NCBI GenBank assembly: GCA_028278465.1
Contig: JANQEF010000076.1
Span: 1 to 6,589, forward strand
DNA length: 6,589 bases
Source of the DNA: Dehalococcoidia bacterium
GTDB taxonomy: Bacteria; Chloroflexota; Dehalococcoidia; Lucifugimonadales; Lucifugimonadaceae
Direction: 5' to 3'
A program made the position numbers and the translations under genes. Position 1 is the first letter of the stretch, and every line of letters begins with the position of its first letter. This document shows, one piece after another, positions 1 through 6,073 of this stretch. Under the pieces are notes generated by a model. It was given only the letters and a program-made list of their open reading frames with translations. It was not told where the DNA came from and ran no database searches.

Positions 1-712
1 CGGTACGCCCGACCGGGACAAGATCGCCGCCCGGCGGAACAGGCGGATCGGTGATCGAGCCAACGGCATTCTGCAACGACGCGAGCGTGCTTGCAGCAAC
101 AGTCGCACCCTCGGCCTGCACTCCGACGATCCGGATAACTCCCGGAGTGAGGTTCACGGCCTGGATCTGCGTCGCTCCTGACTCACGCAGCCGGTCGTTG
201 ATGTCCAGCACTTCGTCGATGAACGGCTGGATCTCGTCCCTGACGAAGCCGGGAGTTGGCAGCGAACTGAGGCTGACCGACTTCAGGTCCAGCTCGACCT
301 GACCGAGCTCCAGCACTACGCCGATCACGCCTGAGAAGCCGACGCCTACGCGGCCCGCGAGCTCACCGCTCACCTTCACGTCCTCTTCGCGGATCTCCAC
401 CTGCAGGTTCTGTATCCGGTCCTCGTCGCTCAACTCGGACTCGAGAAGGTCTGAGAGGTTCTGGTCTGTCAGCTCCAGGAAGAAGGCGGACTTGTCTTCG
501 ATCGCCTCCCTGATGTCGTCTTCAACCTGCTCCGCTCTTGCGAGCACTTCGGGTGACGGTGGCTCAGGGTCGACGCGGAACGCATCGGAAAGGCCTGGAA
601 TATCGACGCCACCGATGACGGCGACGTACAGACCGGCCGCGCCAACAACCAGGACAGCCACGACGAAGAGGCTGACCAACCATTTCAGTCCCAGGAATTT
701 GAGCAAAAACAC
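1..712 (-). CDS. Membrane-anchored protein of unknown function (3' end missing)
   Basis: Read on the minus strand, an open frame of 237 codons runs from GTG at 712-710 to the left edge of the window with no stop, so the C-terminus is cut off. The start is supported by AGGAA at 724-720, 7 bases upstream; an in-frame GTG at 772 would add 20 residues but has no visible ribosome site. Residues about 11-33 form one strongly hydrophobic segment after a short N-terminus with two lysines, which suggests a signal anchor with the rest of the protein outside the cytoplasm. Residues about 53-92 are charged and helical-looking and contain FLELTDQNLSDLL. After that come alternating hydrophobic/polar beta-like stretches (such as VKVSGELAGRVGVGF). 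This layout, one anchor, then a 'lT..nLs.Ll' segment, then beta strands, resembles YpmS/DUF2140 or LmeA/DUF2993-type lipid-binding-like proteins. That is a weak resemblance by pattern only, and I do not recognise the family with certainty. Confidence 0.8.
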   Translation of the reverse strand, partial: MFLLKFLGLKWLVSLFVVAVLVVGAAGLYVAVIGGVDIPGLSDAFRVDPEPPSPEVLARAEQVEDDIREAIEDKSAFFLELTDQNLSDLLESELSDEDRIQNLQVEIREEDVKVSGELAGRVGVGFSGVIGVVLELGQVELDLKSVSLSSLPTPGFVRDEIQPFIDEVLDINDRLRESGATQIQAVNLTPGVIRIVGVQAEGATVAASTLASLQNAVGSITDPPVPPGGDLVPVGRT

Positions 713-719
713 GCTTCGG

Positions 720-724
720 TTCCT
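720..724 (-). promoter_or_regulatory. Ribosome binding site deciding the GTG start at 712
   Basis: AGGAA on the minus strand, 7 bases before the GTG at 712-710. It favours this start over the upstream in-frame GTG at 772, which has no such site. Confidence 0.55.
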
Positions 725-881
725 ATCTCTGCACGCGGGCAGTGGAGCAAGCAGTCCCTTCGACCGGCGCACAACTCGACTCAGGATATGGATGAATAGT
801 CCGCGTTCCCAGCACAGATGTGAAATAGTTGTAGCCCGTTCGAGATCGTAGAGAGGCAGGCGCGGTCACGTTCATGAGGAG

Positions 882-901
882 TTCGGCCGTTTCAGGCCGA
901 A
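882..901 (+). repeat. Perfect 7-bp inverted repeat before the HExxH gene
   Basis: TTCGGCC at 882-888 and GGCCGAA at 895-901 are exact reverse complements separated by six bases. The hairpin ends 11 bases before ATG 913 and abuts the candidate ribosome site (GGGGA, about 904-908). It could be a leader hairpin affecting translation start, or an operator-like palindrome. If translation starts at ATG 874 it lies inside the coding region instead. No T-tract follows, so it is not a classical terminator. Confidence 0.45.
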
Positions 902-912
902 GCGGGGAAACG

Positions 913-1671
913 ATGGAGCCTGGCAGCGAGAGCGAGACGCAGCGAGCAACGGGCCGCAACTACCGCGGCGTGCGGATAACGACGCCTCCGCGGGCGGATT
1001 CCGACGGACACAAAGACGGCGGCTTGACGGCGCAGATAGACCGTGAGCTATCGCAGAGGCCTCCGGGGAAGAGCTTCGGTCGCAGCCAGCAGGCGCGGAT
1101 CCTCACCGGTTCGGCGCTCTTCGGCGTCATCGTCATCGTGCTGCTCCACGAGTTCGGCCACTGGATCACCGGGTTCGCGGTAACCGGGCGAGCGCCCGAC
1201 TTCCTGTTCGTCGCCGTAAGGCAGAAAGTGTCCGACTTCTCGACCATCGGCGGCATCATCACATGGGGCAGCGGACCGTTGCTGCATCTCGCTGCTATCT
1301 GGGCGGCCATAGTGTTCGTAACAAGCAGGAGCCGATCGCACCCGCGGCTGTTCGCGATGACCGGTGGAGCGATCCTGTTCACGCTCGTCGTGCACCTGGT
1401 GAACTGGACCGGCGCTACGTTCACATCGACCGACTCGTGGGGCAACGACCTGCCGAAGGTCGCCACCTTCTTCGGCTCGCTGGCGCGGGTGTGGATGCAC
1501 CTGATGAGCATCGCGTTCGCCACTGCCCTGCTCCTGCCTGCGTACGTGTGGATGGTCGCCGCCCGGTCCACGGGCAACCAGGCTCTCTACGTCACACCGG
1601 CGGTGGTCGGGGCCATCCAGGGCGGCGTTCTGGTGCTCATCGCGACCCTTTTCATCGCATTCACGGAGTAG
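913..1671 (+). CDS. Multi-pass membrane protein with HExxH motif, M50 (site-2 protease)-like
   Basis: A 252-residue protein if translated from ATG 913. That start is preceded by GGGGA at 4-base spacing; ATG 874 in the same frame would add 13 residues but lacks a well-placed ribosome site. Residues 1-60 are hydrophilic and low in complexity. About four to five hydrophobic segments follow, near 64-78, 112-136, 146-165, 194-217 and 227-250. The first ends in HEFGH (residues 79-83, bases 1147-1161), a zinc-protease HExxH signature in a membrane context. About 36 residues later comes GSGPLLHL (119-126), resembling the G-x-GP loop of M50/M50B intramembrane proteases. TDSWGNDLPK (173-182) offers D174 or D179 as the third metal ligand. 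Family knowledge says such enzymes cleave substrates within the membrane. Protease activity here is inference, and a non-catalytic relative is possible. It ends 8 bases before rimM and is probably cotranscribed with it. Confidence 0.78.
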   Translation: MEPGSESETQRATGRNYRGVRITTPPRADSDGHKDGGLTAQIDRELSQRPPGKSFGRSQQARILTGSALFGVIVIVLLHEFGHWITGFAVTGRAPDFLFVAVRQKVSDFSTIGGIITWGSGPLLHLAAIWAAIVFVTSRSRSHPRLFAMTGGAILFTLVVHLVNWTGATFTSTDSWGNDLPKVATFFGSLARVWMHLMSIAFATALLLPAYVWMVAARSTGNQALYVTPAVVGAIQGGVLVLIATLFIAFTE

Positions 1672-1679
1672 CGAGCGGC

Positions 1680-2201
1680 ATGAGCGAAGACCGCGTCGCT
1701 ATTGGACGCGTCCGCAGAGCGGTCGGCCTCGACGGACGTGTAGAAGTCGAGATCTACTCCGGAGATATCTCGCGCCTCGCCAGAGGCACAGAGGTCCTGG
1801 CGGGCGAAAGACAGCTCACGGTCAAGACCGCGGCGCCGGGCCGGAAGCAGCTGGTCAACGTCTGGTTCGAAGGCGTCGAGGACCGAGACTCAGCAGACCT
1901 GCTGCGCGGCATCGAACTCGAGATGCCCGAATCCACCATTCCACCTGCTCCCGAAGGCGTCTACTACCACTACCAGGTCATAGGATCTGCGGTCGTGGAC
2001 CTCGAAGGCGGCGAGATAGGCTCCGTGTCTGGCATCATGGAGACGGGAGCGAACGACGTATACGTGGTTTCGATGCCCGGCGGTGGCGATATCCTCATAC
2101 CCGCCACTCGTGACACCGTGAAAGATGTTGATACCGTAGGGAAAGTGATTACAGTGGACCTGCCGCCCGCGCCGCATGGCCCACAAGACCAGGAAGACTA
2201 G
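1680..2201 (+). CDS. rimM: Ribosome maturation factor RimM
   Basis: A 173-residue cytoplasmic protein of normal RimM length. RimM binds ribosomal protein S19 and helps mature the head of the 30S subunit, including 16S rRNA processing. The N-terminal beta-barrel domain begins with VAIGRVRRAVGLDGRVEVE (residues 6-24), matching the family's 'vGkI...hGl.GevkV' opening, and carries FEGVEDRDSADLLRG (63-77), the conserved 'G..dRd.AE.LrG' segment. A linker (83-93) leads to the PRC-barrel domain, which starts at YYHYQVIG (95-102), continues with the G..G.V..I.ETGANDVYVV segment and ends with the typical ILIPATRDTVKDVD and ITVDLP. The ATG at 1680 lies 8 bases after the upstream stop; GGAG at 1665-1668 is a distant possible ribosome site. 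RimM is commonly found between rpsP and trmD/rplS, and none of those is adjacent here. The family assignment is firm. Confidence 0.93.
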   Translation: MSEDRVAIGRVRRAVGLDGRVEVEIYSGDISRLARGTEVLAGERQLTVKTAAPGRKQLVNVWFEGVEDRDSADLLRGIELEMPESTIPPAPEGVYYHYQVIGSAVVDLEGGEIGSVSGIMETGANDVYVVSMPGGGDILIPATRDTVKDVDTVGKVITVDLPPAPHGPQDQED

Positions 2202-2250
2202 AGTCGGGCACGCGCCGCTTCAGCGCTGCCGGAACGCCGGTCCCCGATCC

Positions 2251-2255
2251 AAGGA
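2251..2255 (+). promoter_or_regulatory. Ribosome binding site of the yebC-family gene
   Basis: AAGGA, 8 bases before ATG 2264. It fixes the start at the conserved MSGHSKW N-terminus. Confidence 0.7.
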
Positions 2256-2263
2256 CAGAGAAG

Positions 2264-3022
2264 ATGTCAGGCCATTCCAAGTGGAGCACGATCAAGCACA
2301 AGAAGGGCGCGGCGGACGCCAAGCGCGGCCAGCTCTTCACGCGGCTTTCGCGCGAGATCATGGTTGCCGCACGCTCAGGTGACGCCAACCCGGAGATGAA
2401 CTTCAGGTTGCGCCTCGCTGTCGAGAACGCGCGCTCCAACAACATGCCGAAGGAAAACATCCAGCGGGCCATCGAACGCGGCGCCGGCACCGGCGGTAGC
2501 GGCGCTTCGCTGGAGGAGATCACTTACGAGGGCTACGGCCCCGGCGGCACTGGCATCATCGTCCAGACGCTCACCGACAACAAGAACCGCTCGGCGACCG
2601 ACGTCCGCACGAAGCTGACGCGCAACGGTGGGACGATGGCGCAATCGGGCGCGGTGGCCTGGAACTTCGAGACCAAGGGCCAGATAGCGGTAACGGTCGA
2701 AGGCCGCGACCCGGACGAGGTGGCACTGGAGATCGTCGATGCTGGCGCGGAAGACGTGGACATCGAGGACTCTGTAATCAGCGTCACTGCGCCGTTCGAC
2801 GGCTTCCCGCAGGTGCAGGCGGCGGTCGAGAAGATCGAAGGCGTGAAGATCGAGACCGCGGAGATCGCGATGGTCCCGACCAGCATGGTTGAGCTCGACC
2901 GCGACAAGTCGCGGCAGGCGATGCGGCTGATCGACGCGCTCGAAGAGCTCGACGACGTGCAGAAGGTGTTCTCCAACGCCGAGTTCGCCGAAGAGGCGCT
3001 GGCCGAGTACGCGCAGGCGTGA
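2264..3022 (+). CDS. yebC: YebC/PmpR/TACO1-family protein
   Basis: A 252-residue protein, full length for the family. It opens with the diagnostic MSGHSKWSTIKHKK (1-14), followed by GQLFTRLSREIMVAAR and the highly conserved ENARSNNMPKENIQRAIERGAG. The middle has the family's YEGYGPGG, DNKNRSATDVR and NGG motifs. The C-terminal third is acidic (GAEDVDIED, LEELDDVQKVFSN). Members were long annotated as DNA-binding transcription regulators (PmpR, YebC). TACO1 in mitochondria and recent bacterial work point to a role in translation, helping ribosomes through difficult sequences such as polyproline; which applies here cannot be read from the sequence. In many bacteria the gene sits beside ruvC/ruvA/ruvB, but no ruv gene is in this window. 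It lies 62 bases after rimM and 29 bases before the exporter ATPase, with no obvious terminator in either gap. The wording of its N-terminus is my main hint for a Chloroflexota origin. Confidence 0.95.
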   Translation: MSGHSKWSTIKHKKGAADAKRGQLFTRLSREIMVAARSGDANPEMNFRLRLAVENARSNNMPKENIQRAIERGAGTGGSGASLEEITYEGYGPGGTGIIVQTLTDNKNRSATDVRTKLTRNGGTMAQSGAVAWNFETKGQIAVTVEGRDPDEVALEIVDAGAEDVDIEDSVISVTAPFDGFPQVQAAVEKIEGVKIETAEIAMVPTSMVELDRDKSRQAMRLIDALEELDDVQKVFSNAEFAEEALAEYAQA

Positions 3023-3051
3023 CGCAACCCGATTGAGCTGGACCTCAGCCG

Positions 3052-3996
3052 ATGCCAGCCGCCATTGAGACGCACGGACTCACCAAGTTCTATGGTGAGC
3101 ATGTCGGTCTGCGCGACCTCACGCTGGAGGTGGAACCCGGCGAAGTGTTCGGCCTCCTCGGACCCAACGGCGCAGGCAAAACTACGACGATTCGGCTGCT
3201 GCTTGACTTCATCAAGCCGACTCGCGGCAGCGCGACCGTCCTTGGACTGGACTCACACGCCGGGTCGATGGAGATCAGGCGCAGGACCGGATATCTCCCC
3301 GGCGACTTCATCTCCTATCCCAACCTGGCGGCCGGTGAGGTGTTCGACTACTTCATCCACCTGCGTGGCGGGGAGCGGCCGGGCGACCTGCAGGCGATGT
3401 GCGAGCGGTTCAAGCTCGATGCCTCACGCAAGTTCGGCGAGCTTTCACGCGGCAACCGGCAGAAGGTCGGACTCGTGCAGGCGTACATGGGCGGCCCTGA
3501 GCTGGTGGTCCTCGATGAACCGACAAGCGGCCTCGACCCGCTGCTGCAGATCGAGTTCCAGGAGCTTGTCCGTGAGCGCAGGGCGGCCGGGGCGACCCAG
3601 TTCATCTCGTCCCACCTGCTGCACGAGGTCGAGGCGATCTGTGACCGCGTCGGGATCATTCGGGAAGGCCAGCTGGTCGCGCTGGAGAAGATCGAGGCTC
3701 TGAAGGCGAGGGCGCGGTCTGCGATGACGGTCGAGGTGGCGGACGACGCGACCGCGGCTGCCGAGGCGTTCGGGAACATCGCCGACATCGAGGTCACTGA
3801 AGTCTCCGGCCACAGGATCACGCTCTCAAGCGCCGGCGACATCGACGCCGTGATCAAGACTGCGGCGCGCTTCGAAGTCACCTCTTTCGAGAGTCACCCA
3901 CCTGCGCTCGACGAGGTGTTCATGGCCTACTACGGCGGTGAGAACGACTCTGGCGAGTCGAACACCGAAGAAGCGGAAGAGCGTGACTACTCGTGA
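3052..3996 (+). CDS. ABC-2 type exporter, ATP-binding subunit
   Basis: A 314-residue nucleotide-binding subunit that would power the permease overlapping its 3' end. Visible motifs are Walker A GPNGAGKTT (37-45), signature LSRGN (131-135), Walker B with catalytic glutamate ELVVLDEP (150-157, E156), D-loop SGLD (159-162) and switch histidine H188 in FISSHLLHE. At the Q-loop the usual glutamine after YLP is replaced by glycine (YLPGD, 81-85). I recall this from a subgroup of ABC-2 ATPases, so it is probably subfamily-specific rather than damage. Residues about 215-295 form the extra C-terminal domain common in drug or antibiotic exporter ATPases, ending with the typical LDEVFMAYYGG. A strongly acidic tail follows (about 296-314). 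ATG 3052 is the first start after an in-frame TGA 15 bases upstream; its ribosome site is weak. The exported substrate is unknown. The yebC-family stop is 29 bases upstream, so cotranscription is plausible. Confidence 0.93.
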   Translation: MPAAIETHGLTKFYGEHVGLRDLTLEVEPGEVFGLLGPNGAGKTTTIRLLLDFIKPTRGSATVLGLDSHAGSMEIRRRTGYLPGDFISYPNLAAGEVFDYFIHLRGGERPGDLQAMCERFKLDASRKFGELSRGNRQKVGLVQAYMGGPELVVLDEPTSGLDPLLQIEFQELVRERRAAGATQFISSHLLHEVEAICDRVGIIREGQLVALEKIEALKARARSAMTVEVADDATAAAEAFGNIADIEVTEVSGHRITLSSAGDIDAVIKTAARFEVTSFESHPPALDEVFMAYYGGENDSGESNTEEAEERDYS

Positions 3997-4799
3997 GCAG
4001 CTTTTACTTCCGCAACGTCTACTTCAAGACGATCTACGACCAGCGCCGTCTGACGCTGTGGATCGGCATCGGCCTGATCGCCGCGGCGCTCTACACGACG
4101 CTGCTGTTCCCGGTGATCCGGGACATCTCCGGCTTCGAAGAGTTCGTCGATGAGCTGCCCGACTTCATCCTTTCACTGGTCGGTGGCGCGCTGGAGTTCA
4201 CTACTCCGGAGGGGTACCTCAACACGCAGCCCTTCTCGGTCCTCGCGCCGCTGCTGATGCTGACCTACGCGGTCGTGCGCGGCTCGGCGCTTGTTGCGGG
4301 CGAAGAGGAATCGCACACGCTCGACCAGCTGCTGGCGAACCCGATCAGCCGTACGAGCCTGGTCGCGCAGAAATCGCTCGGCCTGCTTACCGGGCTCATG
4401 GTCCTGGCGGTGCTGCTCTGGGCATCGATACAGGTCGGAGCGGCGATCGCCGGCTTCTCGGTCGACCTCTGGAACCTGACGCAGATCGTGTTCAACCTAT
4501 TCCTGCTCGCTGCGTCCGCGGGAATGCTCGCCGCCGGGATTGGCGCGGCTACGGGCAAGCGTGGCAATGCGGGCGGCATCACGGCCGGAGTGCTGGTGGC
4601 CGGCTGGCTGTTCAACGCTATCCAGCAGCTCGCAGCCGTGCTGGAGTGGACTCGGTTCATCTCGGTGTTCTGGTACTACAACGGCAACAACATCCTGCTC
4701 AACGGCACGATCGCCTGGCACTCCATGGTGCTGTTCGGTGTCGCTGCTGCGTCCATCGTCGCCGGCGCGTACGTATTCCAGCGACGAGACCTTCGGTAG
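3993..4799 (+). CDS. ABC-2 type exporter, permease subunit
   Basis: A 268-residue membrane protein starting at GTG 3993, which overlaps the ATPase stop as GTGA, the usual sign of translational coupling in a two-gene exporter. Purine-rich sequence (GGAAGAG, near 3975-3982) precedes the start. Six hydrophobic segments can be seen, near residues 20-42, 80-102, 126-152, 160-182, 192-212 and 242-262. Between the second and third lies AGEEESHTLDQLLANPISR (102-120), the conserved cytoplasmic coupling region of ABC-2 permeases ('GEE..GTLd.LLa.PvsR'). The segment PEGYLNTQPFSVLAPLL also fits this subgroup. Family members export drugs, antibiotics or lipids, or are uncharacterised; nothing here names the substrate. 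Length and topology look complete. Confidence 0.92.
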   Translation: MSSFYFRNVYFKTIYDQRRLTLWIGIGLIAAALYTTLLFPVIRDISGFEEFVDELPDFILSLVGGALEFTTPEGYLNTQPFSVLAPLLMLTYAVVRGSALVAGEEESHTLDQLLANPISRTSLVAQKSLGLLTGLMVLAVLLWASIQVGAAIAGFSVDLWNLTQIVFNLFLLAASAGMLAAGIGAATGKRGNAGGITAGVLVAGWLFNAIQQLAAVLEWTRFISVFWYYNGNNILLNGTIAWHSMVLFGVAAASIVAGAYVFQRRDLR

Positions 4800-4894
4800 C
4801 CGGCATTCACCGGTAAACTTGACGCGCCGTCGGCGCAGGCGGTGCGGCAGGCTCGAGTCCGCATGCAGTTTTCCGAAAGGGTTCGTGGCGACAG
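4800..4894. other. Gap between the exporter and the CHAD-SixA group
   Basis: A 95-base non-coding stretch. It contains a short GC hairpin (GCGCC 4824-4828, GGCGC 4832-4836, 3-base loop) with no T-tract, and a TTGAC at 4819-4823 that looks like a -35 element but has no fitting -10 about 17 bases downstream. It may separate two transcription units, but neither a terminator nor a promoter can be shown. Confidence 0.35.
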
Positions 4895-5119
4895 ATGTGT
4901 AGATCGACCGCCGCTCCGCTTATGGCGATGGCCGGAATGGCGGGCACTGCCGTTGGAGTGGCGATCGCCGTGCTGAGGGAGAAGGCGGACCGAAGGTCTC
5001 TGCAGAAGGAGGCCGAAGAGGAGTTGGCCGAACTCGAACGCGGCGCCGGTTACGAGCGGGATGGCGACGCTGCGCCTGAGAGCGGCGGCGAGGATGACGA
5101 GAGGCGCGATAGCTCGTAG
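4895..5119 (+). CDS. Small protein with hydrophobic N-terminus and acidic tail, unknown function
   Basis: A 74-residue frame that I do not recognise as a known family. Residues 6-27 are small and hydrophobic (repeated M, A, G, V, with AVGVAIAVL at 19-27), long enough for a short membrane segment. Residues 28-49 are a charged, helical-looking stretch (LREKADRRSLQKEAEEELAELER), possibly a coiled coil. Residues 50-74 are polar and acidic (ending EDDERRDSS). After residue 27 I count 17 acidic and 9 basic residues. Third codon positions are mostly G or C, as in the neighbours, which supports real coding. Start choice is uncertain: ATG 4895 has only a distant purine-rich site (GAAAGGG, about 4875-4881), and ATG 4922, 4928 and 4937 are in-frame alternatives. 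It ends just before the CHAD frame on the same strand, so it is probably in that operon. Confidence 0.6.
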   Translation: MCRSTAAPLMAMAGMAGTAVGVAIAVLREKADRRSLQKEAEEELAELERGAGYERDGDAAPESGGEDDERRDSS

Positions 5120-5161
5120 CCTGTGGCGCCCAGCGGATCATGGCCTCAGGGTGAGAGGCTT

Positions 5162-5167
5162 GGAAGG
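5162..5167 (+). promoter_or_regulatory. Ribosome binding site favouring a TTG start for the CHAD gene
   Basis: GGAAGG, 6 bases before TTG 5174. The spacing and match are much better than anything before the upstream in-frame GTG at 5123. Confidence 0.6.
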
Positions 5168-5173
5168 TCTGTT

Positions 5174-6073
5174 TTGACTTCGACCGGCAGGATCGAGACG
5201 ATCGGTGGCCCGCGGTACAGCGAAGGTCCGCTGGCCGACGCCGCCGACTACATCCGCGCCGAGGCGGACGCCTTCCGTCGCGACTCTGATCCCGGCCACA
5301 TTCACCAGGTCCGCGTCACCACACGCCGGCTGCGCGCCGTCCTGGATTCGCTTCCGGCCAACGGCGAAACGGAACAGCTGCGGGCGAGGCTCAAGAGTCT
5401 TGCGAACGCTCTCGGCCCGACGCGGGACGCGGACGTAGTCAACGCCGTGGTCGCTGGCACCGTTGGCGAGCTGTCGAAGGGCAAGCAGACAGCGCTGACG
5501 CCAATCACCTCCGTTTTGCAGTTCGAAGCCAGCAGGCTCAGGGCCGACGCTGCGGTCCACCTGCGGTCAGTACCGTTCTACCGGTTGCTCAAGCGGGTCC
5601 GCACGTTCCACCCGGACGATTCGGGCGACTCGGTCCCGGCACCGGAGCGAGCGGACGGGCTGGCGTATCTGCGGAAGTTGCGGCGCTCGTACAGGCGCTG
5701 GAAGCAGGCGGGAACGCCCGAGAGCCTGCACAGGATGAGGATATCGGTCAAGAAGCTGCGCTACGCGCTGGCGGCACGAGAGCGCGACGGAGCGAAGAGC
5801 GGGATCGGCGGCACGAGACGACGGCTGGCGAAGTTGCAGGACCTGCTGGGCGAGATCAACGACCTGCACGTGGCGGCGGAGCGGGGCAGCGGGATGCGGG
5901 CCGAGGACGGTTCGTCGTGGGCGGAGAAGACGCTGAAGTCGAGCCACGGGCTGGAGGCGCGGCTTGATCGGCAAGCGCAGTCACTGACCGGGCGCGTGAA
6001 GAAGTCTTACCGGCGAGCGAACGGTAAGAAGCGCCGTCGCGCCGCTCGCAAAGTGCTGGCCGAGGTCCGATGA
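5174..6073 (+). CDS. CHAD domain-containing protein
   Basis: A 299-residue protein from TTG 5174; GTG 5123 in the same frame would add 17 residues without a good ribosome site. CHAD is an all-helical domain with conserved histidines and many basic residues. It is known to bind inorganic polyphosphate and to sit on polyphosphate granules, often near CYTH triphosphatases. The internal duplication is visible. The first half has HIHQVRVTTRRLRAVL (42-57, H44) followed by LGPTRDADV (80-88). The second half has LHRMRISVKKLRYAL (185-199, H186) followed by LGEINDLHV. These are the family's 'H..RV..RRLR' and 'LG..rD.dV' pairs. The C-terminus is extremely basic (KKSYRRANGKKRRRAARK), fitting binding of a polyanion. 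No CYTH domain or other enzyme domain is fused. The stop overlaps the SixA-like start as ATGA, so the two are translationally coupled. Confidence 0.9.
   Translation: MTSTGRIETIGGPRYSEGPLADAADYIRAEADAFRRDSDPGHIHQVRVTTRRLRAVLDSLPANGETEQLRARLKSLANALGPTRDADVVNAVVAGTVGELSKGKQTALTPITSVLQFEASRLRADAAVHLRSVPFYRLLKRVRTFHPDDSGDSVPAPERADGLAYLRKLRRSYRRWKQAGTPESLHRMRISVKKLRYALAARERDGAKSGIGGTRRRLAKLQDLLGEINDLHVAAERGSGMRAEDGSSWAEKTLKSSHGLEARLDRQAQSLTGRVKKSYRRANGKKRRRAARKVLAEVR

Larger units (their letters stand above)
713..912. other. Divergent intergenic region
   Basis: This 200-base stretch separates the minus-strand anchored protein from the plus-strand HExxH membrane protein, so promoters for both directions should lie here. 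The part around 781-840 is visibly richer in A and T than its surroundings. I checked both strands for -35/-10 pairs with 16-18 base spacing and found no convincing one, so no promoter is called. The right end carries the 882-901 inverted repeat listed separately. If the downstream gene starts at ATG 874 rather than 913, the region shrinks to 161 bases. Confidence 0.5.

Noticed and set aside
723..959. A 78-codon minus-strand frame across the divergent intergenic region
   Set aside because: It overlaps the start of the HExxH gene on the opposite strand and occupies the region expected to hold both promoters. Its predicted protein shows no domain or membrane pattern, and no ribosome site is evident.
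960..1577. A 205-codon minus-strand frame opposite the HExxH gene
   Set aside because: Long antisense open frames are common in GC-rich coding DNA. The plus-strand frame has clear membrane segments and the HEFGH motif, while this one is rich in R, P, S and T with no motif.
2533..3102. A 189-codon minus-strand frame opposite the yebC-family gene
   Set aside because: The plus strand encodes an unmistakable YebC-family protein. The antisense product is serine-rich, as expected from a shadow of GC-rich codons.
4824..4836. Short GC hairpin after the permease as a terminator
   Set aside because: The stem is only 5 bp with a 3-base loop and no T-tract, which is common by chance in GC-rich DNA. It is mentioned only within the gap entry.
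4819..4850. TTGAC at 4819-4823 as a promoter for the small protein-CHAD-SixA group
   Set aside because: There is no acceptable -10 element at 16-18 bases downstream. The sequence there is GC-rich.
4920..5141. A 73-codon minus-strand frame opposite the small acidic protein
   Set aside because: The product is almost entirely R, P and S with no hydrophobic core. The plus-strand frame has better codon pattern and a coherent hydrophobic/charged layout in operon order.
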